A DNA stretch of 64,000 nucleotides, taken from positions 1 through 64,000 of the forward strand of contig NZ_CP035422.1 in the NCBI RefSeq assembly GCF_004123675.1. Direction: 5' to 3'. Below the pieces are notes generated by a model. It was given only the letters and a program-made list of their open reading frames with translations. It was not told the origin of the DNA and made no database searches. The position numbers and the translations under genes were made by a program. Position 1 is the stretch's first letter, and every line of letters starts with the position of its first letter. Source of the stretch: Leisingera sp. NJS204. Its GTDB lineage: Bacteria > Pseudomonadota > Alphaproteobacteria > Rhodobacterales > Rhodobacteraceae. Positions 26,537-35,800 of this stretch are shown here, in pieces.

Positions 26537-29500
26537 GACTGAACCGGCTTGATCTCATTCGCTATGGCCGTTTTGACGGCGCCGAGATCGTGCTCCCGGC
26601 ACCAGCCGAGGGCAAACCTGATGTCACCGTAATCTATGGACCGAATGAATCGGGAAAATCCACGGCCTTTAACGGGTTTCTGGAACTTCTCTTTGGTATG
26701 AAAGCAGGAACCCACCCGTACGCTTTCAGGTTTGAACGCAATGACCTTTTGGTCGGAGCGGAGCTGGGTATCCCCGGACGCGGGGTGACAGTTTTGCGCC
26801 GAAATGGCAAACGCACCCAGTCCCTGCTTGATCATCAGGACCGCCCGGTCGACGAAGCCATTCTTTCAAGTGCGCTCCATGGCCTTTCCATGGAGGGTTA
26901 TGTCGAAAGGTTCTCACTCAACGACGAAGGACTCCGCAAAGGCGGTGAACGGATTGCCGAGGCAAAAGGCGACCTGGGCCAGCTTCTGCATGCGGGTGTA
27001 TCAGGCCTGACCAGTATGGCGACGACACTGGAAGACATGACAGCCCGCGCCGAAAAGTTTCACAAGAAGAGCGGCCGAGGTACGGCGCTCAAAACCGGCA
27101 AAGACCACTTGAAAGAGATCCATCAGGCACTTCGAACGGAACGTCTCACGCCGGATCGGGAACGCACTCTTCGGAAAGACAGAGAGACCGCGCAAAAGGC
27201 TTTCGAACAGGCGGACACCGACCTCACGCGTGCCCGAAAACGGCAGGCAGCAGGAGCGGCGGCGCAGACCTGGTATGACAAATCGGAGGAAATTCGGAAA
27301 ATCGACGAATTTTCTGCCGATTTTCCGGAAGGTCCGAATTTGAAGAAGGGCACGGATGGGCAAGTCGCCACACTCGTGACAACCCTATCGGAGAAAGCAG
27401 AAAGTATCGCAGGCGCCGATGACAGAATTGCGCGCCATGAAGCGGTCATTTCAGAAAATGAGGCTGACCCGGCTGCCGGACATCTCGAAGCGGAACTCAC
27501 AGAGCTGGATCAAATCAGAATCGATGGGGCGTCCCTCACCTCCCGAGCGGACACGGCCAGATCGGATCTGGAAAAGCGCGCAGGTGAGCGCGATGACGCG
27601 GGCCGCCAGATAAAACAGATTCTGACAGCGTTGGCGGTAAGTGACGAGCCTGTAGAGGCCTTGGTCCTGACGACCGAAGAACTGGAGACACTCGCGGATG
27701 CGGTACAGGCCTGTCAAACCAGCGAGGGCGAGCTGCGAGCGGCTTCAAACGTGTTGAAGACCGCACGCGATCAGCTGGGGGATACTCCAACCGAACCAAA
27801 GGACTTGTCTCACCTGCAGATCGCGTTTGACGCATGGCAGAAAGTTTCGGACGTGTCAGGTCTTGAACATAACCTCGCATCGGAACTCGCCCGGCTAGCC
27901 AAAGCAGTTTCGGGTCTACCTGCTTCTTGGCAGACACTTATCGAGAACGGCCTGCCTGCACGTGAAAGTCTCGATGAAATCCTCAGGGAATGGAACACCC
28001 TGAATGCCAACATCGTTTCCGCCACAGAAGATTTGGAAGGTCGCGAAGCGGACTACAAGGCCGCGCGCGCAAAACGCGAAGCCGACGAAAGCGCGCCGGA
28101 TTCGATTGACGCTGCAGCGACGGAAGAAACCCGTCGTCAGCGTGACACAGCCTGGCAATCCCATCGTGGCAGTCTCTCCGACAAAACCGCGGAGCGTTTT
28201 GAGGAGGCCATGCATGCAGATGATGGCGCCCGAACGAGCTATCTGATGGGCACGGAGGCGCGCAAACAGCTTGCAAACTCGCGCGCACAGGAAAGCACCG
28301 CAAAAGCCGCACGTGACACGGCAAAAGACAAACTCGAAGCACTCACCGGAAAACACGAAGCTTTGACCAAGCGGGGCGGCTCACTCGCGACTGCCCTGGG
28401 CTTTCCCGTCGATACGGGGCCGGCTGCGTTTGCTGCTAGACTTACCAGCCTGACGGCGGCGGCTGAGATCGCAACTGAGGTCACTATTGCGGAGAATGCC
28501 TTTGAGGACCGCGCCAAGCGCCGCAAGGCAGCCTTTGACGAACTGCTGGCAGCAGCCCGCCTAGTCGCCCTTGAAGGTGAAGATAGTGACCTCCCTGAGC
28601 GGGTTGGCAAGGCTCTCACACTTCAGGAAAGTGTCCGTAAGACATGGGAGAACTGGCGTCGCGGGGAACGTAGCATTGCCGACTACCAGAAAGCTGTATC
28701 CCAAGCCGAGACAGATCATAAGGCAGCCTTGAACCGACTGGAAACGCTGACCTCGGCGCGACCTCTTCCTGATCGCTCGGCCACGGGCGTGAAAGCAGCG
28801 CTGCCGCACCTGCGCACGCTGCAACAGGTTCACAGTAATCACAGAAGCCTGGCGGGACGTGTTGAAGCCCTGGAACGCGCCGTTGCCACCCTGGCAAGGA
28901 GTGCCGCACGATTGGCGGAGATCCTGGAGGAGCCTTACAATCCGAAAGACGATCCACTTCCCATCATCAACCGCGCTCGTGCGCGTGTAACCAAAACCGC
29001 TGAGGCGGATCGTGTGAGAAAACGAGAAGAAGACCTTCTCGACAAGGAGGTCAAAGGCCGAAAGCGTGCGATAGTTGCCCGGGACGAAGCGCAAACCCAG
29101 CTGGAAAACTTGTTTGAAGGACAAGGTGGTGAGGATCTTTCGCCGACGGAGCGCGTGGGGATTCTAGCTGAACGCGACGAGTTGCGCGAAGACCGGGCCA
29201 ATGCGGACACGAGCCGCAATAAGGCGCGCGACGGCGTGGATCGTACGCTCTTTGACGAAGAGCTGACGCGATTGCCCGATGTAACGCGAGAAGCGGAACT
29301 GCAGCAAAAACTTGACGATGCGCAAACGGCACGGGATGCCGCTTTGAAGGAAATGAATGAAAAAGAACGCCTTTACGAGGAAGCTTTTCATGCCGCTGAC
29401 AACAGCGATCTGATCACCGAACAGGCCACGATCCTCGAAGAGTTACGAAACGGTGCAAGGCATGCGGCTGTCGCAAGGCTCGGGATATTGGCTGCGCGGG

Positions 29501-29937
29501 GTGCCTTAAAGCGCCTGGCTGCCGAACGAAGCAGCGCAATGCTGAAAGACGTGGAAGAAGCTTTTGTCACCATGACATCTAAGGAATGGGAAAAAGTCGT
29601 TGTCTGGAGTGAATCCGAGGGCGAAAAGCTGGTCGGCATCAAACCCGGCGGCGGCCCCGTGAAGGTCGAAAACATGTCCACTGGAACCATGGGCCAATTA
29701 TATTTTGCCCTGCGCCTGGCCGGTTACCGCAGCTTCGCGCGTGATCCGGGCCCCCTGCCCATGGTTCTCGACGATATTATGGAAACCTTCGACGATACCC
29801 GTGCATCTGCCGCATTGAATCTCTGTGCCGAGATCGGACGGAGCGGTCAGGCAATCATTTTCACGCACCATGCGCACCTGTTGGAGCTTGCACGCAAGAA
29901 CATTCCAGGAGTTTCCGTCGTGGAGATGCCGCATTAG
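26533..29937 (+). CDS. Rad50/SbcC-like (YhaN-type) AAA ATPase
   Basis: A 1134-residue SMC-like protein. The N-terminal lobe has RLDLIRYGRFDG and Walker A GPNESGKST (about 35-43). About 850 residues of coiled-coil rich in Ala, Glu and Arg follow, with a central non-helical break. The C-terminal lobe has the signature MSTGTMGQLYFALRLAGYRS and Walker B LPMVLDDIMETFDDTRA, ending with FTHHAHLLELA. This is the YhaN arrangement (signature STGTxxQ) rather than classical SbcC. It forms a two-subunit nuclease machine with the upstream YhaO-like gene. It is the last gene of the four-gene cassette. Confidence 0.88.
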   Translation: MRLNRLDLIRYGRFDGAEIVLPAPAEGKPDVTVIYGPNESGKSTAFNGFLELLFGMKAGTHPYAFRFERNDLLVGAELGIPGRGVTVLRRNGKRTQSLLDHQDRPVDEAILSSALHGLSMEGYVERFSLNDEGLRKGGERIAEAKGDLGQLLHAGVSGLTSMATTLEDMTARAEKFHKKSGRGTALKTGKDHLKEIHQALRTERLTPDRERTLRKDRETAQKAFEQADTDLTRARKRQAAGAAAQTWYDKSEEIRKIDEFSADFPEGPNLKKGTDGQVATLVTTLSEKAESIAGADDRIARHEAVISENEADPAAGHLEAELTELDQIRIDGASLTSRADTARSDLEKRAGERDDAGRQIKQILTALAVSDEPVEALVLTTEELETLADAVQACQTSEGELRAASNVLKTARDQLGDTPTEPKDLSHLQIAFDAWQKVSDVSGLEHNLASELARLAKAVSGLPASWQTLIENGLPARESLDEILREWNTLNANIVSATEDLEGREADYKAARAKREADESAPDSIDAAATEETRRQRDTAWQSHRGSLSDKTAERFEEAMHADDGARTSYLMGTEARKQLANSRAQESTAKAARDTAKDKLEALTGKHEALTKRGGSLATALGFPVDTGPAAFAARLTSLTAAAEIATEVTIAENAFEDRAKRRKAAFDELLAAARLVALEGEDSDLPERVGKALTLQESVRKTWENWRRGERSIADYQKAVSQAETDHKAALNRLETLTSARPLPDRSATGVKAALPHLRTLQQVHSNHRSLAGRVEALERAVATLARSAARLAEILEEPYNPKDDPLPIINRARARVTKTAEADRVRKREEDLLDKEVKGRKRAIVARDEAQTQLENLFEGQGGEDLSPTERVGILAERDELREDRANADTSRNKARDGVDRTLFDEELTRLPDVTREAELQQKLDDAQTARDAALKEMNEKERLYEEAFHAADNSDLITEQATILEELRNGARHAAVARLGILAARGALKRLAAERSSAMLKDVEEAFVTMTSKEWEKVVVWSESEGEKLVGIKPGGGPVKVENMSTGTMGQLYFALRLAGYRSFARDPGPLPMVLDDIMETFDDTRASAALNLCAEIGRSGQAIIFTHHAHLLELARKNIPGVSVVEMPH

Positions 29938-30096
29938 CATCCCGCTGTTCACTCTTTCACCTGAAGTTTGATGACTATGGAACAGCTCTTCAAAAAATAT
30001 GGACCGCTTTCGCGCGCTACCGGCGATACGCCTAAGGGACCGGTGGCCAAGGCGGCAAATCCGATCACAGCCTGAGCCAGGGGAGCGGCCTCGATT

Positions 30097-30633
30097 TTAC
30101 AGGGTGTTCCCAGGCCGCAGCGGCATGATTTCACGCTCGGGGCGCTTCAGGGCTTCGGCGTATTTGCGGGCGTTGTCGTCAATCGTGCCGTGCCAAAGCT
30201 TCGAGACGAACGCGCGGGCGTCTTGGACTTTCATGTCTTTCAGCGAAGAGGACAGCGCCATGAAAAGCTCATCCTCGCTGATCGCAGCGGCGCTGTGCAT
30301 GGCGCCAGCGTAAAATGACGGGTCGTTGAGAACCTGCTCGCTCAGCGGCATCCGCGCGAGGTTCTCTTCCGGGATCGCCATGAAAATCGTGTCCTGCAGG
30401 TCGGTCAGATACGCACGCCGCGATGTGGACACCGGCTTTCTCGCCGCCTTGTCCTCCAGATGTGCCTGCCTTGTCCTGTCGAGATTTGCCCTTGCATGGG
30501 TCATGATGACTTCACGCTTTCGGGCGGGTAGCGCGAATCCGGTGCAGCGCTCGATATGGGCGAGGAGATCTGCAACCTCTGCCTCAACATCAAAGTTGTC
30601 AAACCATGGAACCGTCCCTGATCTAGCCGCCAC
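30097..30633 (-). CDS. Hypothetical helical protein
   Basis: A 178-residue protein, preferred start GTG 30633 (GAGGGC upstream); a longer frame from 30747 would cross an AT-rich palindromic promoter region and the upstream terminator. The sequence is entirely helical and soluble, with repeated Leu/Ala heptads (FDNFDVEAEVADLLAHIERC, ALPARKREVIMTHARANL) and a conserved-looking TSRRAYLTDLQDTIFMAIPEEN centre. I do not recognise the family. It is a single gene between the defence cassette and the DUF736 block, on the plasmid-backbone strand. Confidence 0.6.
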   Translation of the reverse strand: MAARSGTVPWFDNFDVEAEVADLLAHIERCTGFALPARKREVIMTHARANLDRTRQAHLEDKAARKPVSTSRRAYLTDLQDTIFMAIPEENLARMPLSEQVLNDPSFYAGAMHSAAAISEDELFMALSSSLKDMKVQDARAFVSKLWHGTIDDNARKYAEALKRPEREIMPLRPGNTL

Positions 30634-30654
30634 GTGCCCGCCCTCGATGTATCG

Positions 30655-30666
30655 ATAATATATTAT
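30655..30666. promoter_or_regulatory. AT-rich palindrome upstream of hypothetical gene
   Basis: ATAATATATTAT is a perfect 12-base palindrome about 20 bases upstream of the GTG 30633 start, within an AT-rich block (30651-30672) in GC-rich DNA. It is a candidate -10 region or operator. Confidence 0.4.
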
Positions 30667-30724
30667 TGTATCACATTTGCACCTGATCGCAAGCGGGGGA
30701 CGTCCTTCACGCAAACGGACATGG

Positions 30725-30755
30725 AAAAAGGGGAACCGTGATCCCACGGCTCCCC
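30725..30755 (-). terminator. Intrinsic terminator of the DUF736 gene
   Basis: On the minus strand GGGGAGCCGTG and CACGGTTCCCC pair over 11 positions (30755-30745 and 30740-30730, one G-U pair) with a four-base loop and are followed by TTTTT (30729-30725). It sits 34 bases beyond the stop of the DUF736 gene. Confidence 0.85.
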
Positions 30756-30789
30756 TTTCGGTTCAGATCGTCTCCCCCCCGCGCGCCGA

Positions 30790-31518
30790 TTAGGCGACCA
30801 AGGAGAGCCCCGCGCCCGCGTCCTGCGGCTGCTCACCGCTGTCGATGAACGGGATGATCGAGAAGGTCTTTCCGCCGCGCTGTTCTTCGTTCTGCACGGC
30901 GTTGACGCGCAAGTCGCCATCAGGCGTGTTGATCAGCAGCGACAGGTAGTCATTGCCCGTGCGGCTGCTTTTGGCCATCCACGCCGAGCCGACGCGGATC
31001 GGTTTACCCCGGGGCGAGCTGACCTCGATGCGGTAATCGGGGTGGGTCTCCTCGGATTTGTAGCTGTTCTCGATCAGCATAAACTCCAGATCGAACATCA
31101 TGTTGGCGATGTAGCCCGTGAAGGCGTTGTCAGCGTCCATGGCGGTGAGCTCGCCCGAGATCGAGCCGGATTTCATCAGGCCGTTCGAGACCAGCGGGAT
31201 GATCTCGAATTCGCCGCTCTGGGCCGCGCGCGCCTCTTTCGTCTGCACCGCGTTGACCCGGAACGGGCCGAGGCCGACATCGATCTGCATCGAGATGTAG
31301 GGGTTGCCGCTGGTATTGCCGGTCTCGTTCCAGGCCGTGCCGATACGCACCTTGCGGCCTGATTTGTTGACTGCCGTCACGTCGTAATCCGGGCTGCGAG
31401 CGGACATCTTGGCCCGTGCCTCGATCTGGATGGCGATGTCAAAGCGCGTCGAATGGATCATGCCGGTGTACTCGGCGGCTGCGGTCTCGACATTGCGGGT
31501 GAGGGTTCCTGCGAACAT
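30790..31518 (-). CDS. Tandem DUF736 protein
   Basis: A 242-residue protein from ATG 31518 (MFAGTLTRNVETA; RBS AAGGAA). DUF736 proteins are normally about 100 residues with one domain; here two copies are fused. Copy one (about 60-115) has DYDVTAVNKSGRKVRIGTAW, then GNPYISMQIDVGLGPFRVNAV. Copy two (about 170-225) has DYRIEVSSPRGKPIRVGSAW, then NDYLSLLINTPDGDLRVNAV. The first 60 residues carry additional strands, and a matching YIANMMFDLEFML segment precedes copy two. DUF736 is a hallmark of alphaproteobacterial conjugative elements; function unknown. It has its own leader motif and terminator. Confidence 0.85.
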   Translation of the reverse strand: MFAGTLTRNVETAAAEYTGMIHSTRFDIAIQIEARAKMSARSPDYDVTAVNKSGRKVRIGTAWNETGNTSGNPYISMQIDVGLGPFRVNAVQTKEARAAQSGEFEIIPLVSNGLMKSGSISGELTAMDADNAFTGYIANMMFDLEFMLIENSYKSEETHPDYRIEVSSPRGKPIRVGSAWMAKSSRTGNDYLSLLINTPDGDLRVNAVQNEEQRGGKTFSIIPFIDSGEQPQDAGAGLSLVA

Positions 31519-31608
31519 GGGATGGTTCCTTTTGGATTGGCCGGTGCCTGACGTTTTTGCCAACGCAACCGGGATTGCTTTCTCGACCCCTTGAGGGATC
31601 ACAAACCA

Positions 31609-31630
31609 GAAAGCTCGCTTTCCTTTCTTC
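31609..31630 (-). repeat. Recurring leader motif, copy 1 (upstream of DUF736 gene)
   Basis: On the minus strand GAAAGGAAAGCGAGCTTTC reads into GGTTTGTGATCC about 90 bases before the DUF736 start. It contains the small dyad GAAAGC-GA-GCTTTC. Related copies precede four other minus-strand genes of this block. Confidence 0.55.
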
Positions 31631-31642
31631 CCAACCTTCAGT

Positions 31643-31948
31643 TCAGCGCTGACGCCTGAAAGACTGTGCCACCTTCCCGCCGGGTACGACGCCCCTCCCC
31701 TGTTCGTCTGGCCTCGGATGGCTGTCCTGGGTATTCTCGTCGACCTCCTCCGATCCCGCGATGAAGAACTCTGCTTCCTCCCCGTTCAACCGCTGCCCGC
31801 TCCGGTCGGTCAGCCCGATGGTGCTGCCGTTCGGCTCAAACGTGATCAGGTATTGGCCGAGGCTGTCCTTGTGAACAACGTAGCCGGTATTGGCCCAGTG
31901 CACGGTCTGGCCTGCATCGATGGCGGTTTTGATCTCTCCGAGTGTCAT
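31643..31948 (-). CDS. Small hypothetical protein
   Basis: A 101-residue protein starting at ATG 31948 with RBS GGGGGGAAAG; an ATG five codons upstream has no RBS. The N-terminal 70 residues form a compact fold (MTLGEIKTAIDAGQTVHW, then NTGYVVHKDSLGQYLITFEP) resembling small proteins found next to plasmid methylase/helicase genes. The C-terminal 30 residues are charged and disordered. It lies 18 bases after the downstream fragment of the methylase/helicase gene and probably shares its transcript. Function unknown. Confidence 0.65.
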   Translation of the reverse strand: MTLGEIKTAIDAGQTVHWANTGYVVHKDSLGQYLITFEPNGSTIGLTDRSGQRLNGEEAEFFIAGSEEVDENTQDSHPRPDEQGRGVVPGGKVAQSFRRQR

Positions 31949-31966
31949 GATCTTTCCCCCCATTGC

Positions 31967-32851
31967 CTATTCTGCTGCCACTGAAGCGGCATCTGGTGCA
32001 TGCCCCAAGATCCGAGTCAGAATGCGGCCCGTGTCGATCCCGTCCCCATGCGGCAGAAACACCCGCAACTGAAAGGCGATGATCTCCGTGAAGCAGCCGA
32101 GCGCCTTGAGGCCTTCGATCATGCCCTTGTCCGCACCGCCCAGCTCAAGGCGCATCTCGCCTGCGACCCGGCGACGGGTCAGGGTGAGACCCCGGCCCAG
32201 ATCGACAGGCGCGGTGGTGCCGAGGGCGGCGGTCAGCATCTCCTGTGGCGTTTGCGGGTTGGAGACGAGGAAGCTGGCGCGCAGCGCGGCCGCCCCTTCC
32301 TCGCTCAGCGTGCGCCCGATCATGGCGGTCGCCCCGTCCGGCGTGACGCGGTAGATGCGTTCATTCGTGGTCGGGATGTCCTTCCAGATCGGCAACAGCA
32401 GCCCGGTCAGCAGGTAGAGCTTGGTTGTGGTGGTTTTTGGCAAGGACGCTGCCTCGGCATCCCAAAGCCGTGCAAACTCGGGCCTGTCGATCTCTTCCCA
32501 AGCCGAGGACTCGAAGCGCGTCTCTTCGAGGTAGCTGGAGCCATTGGGCCGCACCGCCTTGCGCATGAGCGTGACGATATCCTCGTCATACATCTGCATG
32601 GGGCGCGCCGAGATGAGCGCCGCGCGACCGGAGGCGCGATTGACCATCGGTAACTTGTCGGGATTGCGCGACATGGCCTCTTCGGCGTCCAGCACATACA
32701 CTGGGTCGGTGACCTCCAGCCCGATAATCCGCGTCACGGCGCCGGATTTCGGGCAGGTCCAGAGATCCTCGGTGGAGACCTGTTCTATCTTGTCGCCGCG
32801 TAGGGTTTCCACGCCGAGATCGAGCGTGCCCGCCGCGCGCGCCCGTTCCGT
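31967..32851 (-). CDS. Downstream fragment of strawberry-notch methylase/helicase after amber stop
   Basis: This frame is in phase with the preceding 1128-codon gene and separated from it only by TAG at 32852-32854. Without the stop the protein would read RRIAD-stop-TERARAAGTLDLGVETLRGDK, matching the continuous helix and GTxDxGVETxRxD segment normally found inside the strawberry-notch C-terminal domain. The fragment is about 295 residues and contains RIYRVTPDGATAMIGRTLSEE and PVDLGRGLTLTRRRVAGEMRLEL. A GTG at 32812 could restart translation, but I see no Shine-Dalgarno before it. The fragment is therefore either untranslated, produced by readthrough, or a relic of a recently broken gene. Confidence 0.8.
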   Translation of the reverse strand, partial: TERARAAGTLDLGVETLRGDKIEQVSTEDLWTCPKSGAVTRIIGLEVTDPVYVLDAEEAMSRNPDKLPMVNRASGRAALISARPMQMYDEDIVTLMRKAVRPNGSSYLEETRFESSAWEEIDRPEFARLWDAEAASLPKTTTTKLYLLTGLLLPIWKDIPTTNERIYRVTPDGATAMIGRTLSEEGAAALRASFLVSNPQTPQEMLTAALGTTAPVDLGRGLTLTRRRVAGEMRLELGGADKGMIEGLKALGCFTEIIAFQLRVFLPHGDGIDTGRILTRILGHAPDAASVAAE

Positions 32852-35800
32852 CTAATCGGCAATCCGGCGCATGAACTCGGCAAAGAGTGCGTTCTGCATG
32901 TGGATGGGAAGGGCAAGCACCCGGTTGAGAAACCGCTGGATCGGGGGAAGCTCCTCAAGGAGCACCCCGTCCTTGTCGATCAGCCGCAGGGCGGTCCAGT
33001 CGGTGAAGCTCTCGTAGCTCATCGCCTCGGCCCGCCCGGCGGCAAGATCGGCGAAATACCCACGTAGTGCGGCCCGCGCGATCGGGCTTTCGAGATTGTC
33101 CTCCTCCCGGAACATGCCTTGCGAGCCGGTCTCGCGCTGACCCTTCGTCAGGGCCCCCAGCTGGTCGAGGCGTTTGGCTATAGTCGAGGTGAAACGCTTT
33201 TCGCCATGCACATCCGAGGTGCAGACCCGGAAGAAGGGCGCGCTGACTTGGGCAGAGCGATGCGTGCGGCCGAGCCCCTGGATGGCCGCATCGGCGCGCC
33301 AGCCGGGCTCCAGCAGGTAGTGCCGCCGCCGTTTCTGGTTCTTCGCCGTTTGCGCCGCATGATACGACCGGCCCGTACCGCCCGCATCGGAGAAGATAAG
33401 GATATCCTTATCACCGTCCATGAAGGCTTGGGTTTCGGATGAATTGCTGCTGGCGGCGCGCTTTTCGATGAAGAGATGACCATCCTCGGCCTTGAGGGGC
33501 CGGATGGACCGCCCCGTGACTTCTGCCACGGCCTCGTCGCCAAAGGCCCAGAGGATCTGATCCAGCGCCGAGGGGATCGGCGCCAGCGTCATCAACTCCA
33601 TCATGGCCGCGTCACGCAGAGCGAGCGCCTCGCGCGAGACGACCAGCGCGCCAGTTTCATCCCGAAGCGGCTCAGCCACCATGTTGCCGTCGATCTCCAC
33701 GAGCTTTTGGGCATGGATCGGAAAAGTCTGTTCGAGGTAGGCGAGAACATAGTCGCGTGGCGTCAAGGCACCCTCGACGAGTTCATCCTCCGGGTCCATC
33801 GTCTCAAGCCGACGCTTCAACAGGCTCTCACCCGTCGAGACCACCTGGATGACGCAAGCCTTGCCTGCCGCCAGATCGTCCGCGATGGCGTGGATGATGG
33901 TCGGGGCCTTCATGCCCATCAGCAGATGATTGAAGAAACGCTGCTTTGTGCTCTCGAAGCGGGACTTGGCCGAGGCGCGTGCTGCCGAGGCATTGGTCTC
34001 GCCCGAGGCACCGTTGACGCCAGTCGCGGTCAGCGCGGCCTCGAGATTGTGGTGGATCGTCCGAAAAGAAGCCGCGTATGCGTCGTAGATCTCGATCTGG
34101 GCCGAAGTGAGCGCGTGTTCGAGCACGTCATACTCCACGCCGTCGAAGCTGAGGGCGCGCGCCGTGTAGAGGCCGAGCGTCTTGAGATCGCGCGCGACCA
34201 CCTCCATGGCGGCGACACCGCCGGCTTCCATCGCCGAGACGAAACTCTCGCGGCTCGGAAAGGGGTATTCGGGGCCCTGCCCCCAGAGCCCCAGCCGCGC
34301 GGCATAGGCCAGGTTGTGCACACTCGTGGCACCCGTGGCCGAGATGTAGAAGACGCGAGCGCGGGGTGCTGCCAGTTGCAGCCGCAGGCCCGCAAGGCCC
34401 TGCTGGGAGGGTTTGACCCCCCTGCCCTGCTCAGACCCGGCCGCGTTCTGCATGGCATGGGCCTCATCGAAGGCAAGAACGCCGTCAAAGTCTGCGCCCA
34501 TCCAGTCGAGGATCTGGCTCAGTCGCGTGGTGCCGCATTTGCCCGCAGACCGCAGCGTGGCGTAGGTGACGAAGAGGATGCCACAGGTCACGGTGATCGG
34601 CTGGTCCGGTTTCCATTTGGAGAGCGGCTGGATGTCGGCGGGCGAGCCGCCGAGATCGGTCCAGTCGCGGATCGCGTCCTCGATAAGCGTGGCGGATTTG
34701 GAGACCCAGATCGCCTTCCTGCGCCCGGAAAGCCAGTTCAAAAGGATCAGCCCCGCGCATTCGCGTCCCTTACCGCAACCGGTGCCGTCGCCGTCGCCGA
34801 GGAAATAGCCGAGGCGATAGGCCCATGCGTCCGGGTCATCATCAGCACGCGTCAGCTTGGTTTGGTCGTCATCGATCATAAACCGCCCCGGCAGATCACG
34901 CCCATGGGCATCATGTGCCATGATGATGGTTTCCAGCTGCGCCTCGGAGACGTGACCCTCCTCGATCAGCTTCGCGGGCAGGCGCAATTCCGCACTGGCC
35001 GCGCCTGAGGGCACCGGCGGCGCGACAGAGGCCATGGCGATGCTCTCGACGAGCGGCGTGGGATGTTCCTGCGCACCCGCGATCTCGATCCGCTGCGGCC
35101 GGTAGCGCGCATAGATGTCAGAGATGGGCGTGTTGTCGCGCGGGGTCTGAAGGCTTGTGAAGCTGAGCGGACGGACGGTATTGGGCCGTGGTTTGGAGGC
35201 GGCGACAGGCGAAGCGGCGGTCTTGCGCGGGGCAGATGATCGAACGGTCGGTCGCGCTTGAGGGATCGCTTCAGCCCGCTGGGCGGGGCGCATCTCGATC
35301 CGGGTTGCGGCCACGGCATCGACATATGCCAAGGCTTCCTCCAGATCCTGAACCGCGGCGCGGATGAGTTCGCCATCGTCCTGCACCTTGTCGAAGACCA
35401 TCAGCTGGGTTTCGACAGAGGTGCCGAGCTTGCGGTAGACCTGCCCCGGCATCGTCAGCGCCAAGCGCGGCGTCAGAAGACCGCAGGCCCGCGACCAATG
35501 CGCGGCATCGCGTTCGGGCGTGAATCCTGGCGGCATGATCGCCACCAGCCGCCCGCCGGGTGCCAGACGCTTCGCAGACGCGATGAGATGCTTGGCGGCG
35601 ATGTGTTTGTCCCGGGAACGATCGACCGAGGAGGCGAAGGGCGGGTTCATCACCACGACGTCGGGTAGAACCGGCGTTTGCAGCAGATCATCGATATGCT
35701 CGCCGTCATGGCCCGTCACCTCGCCGCCGAAAACCGCGCGCAGGAGGCGCTGGCGAAAGGGGTCGATCTCGTTGAGCAAAAGCGTGGCACCGGCCCGGGC

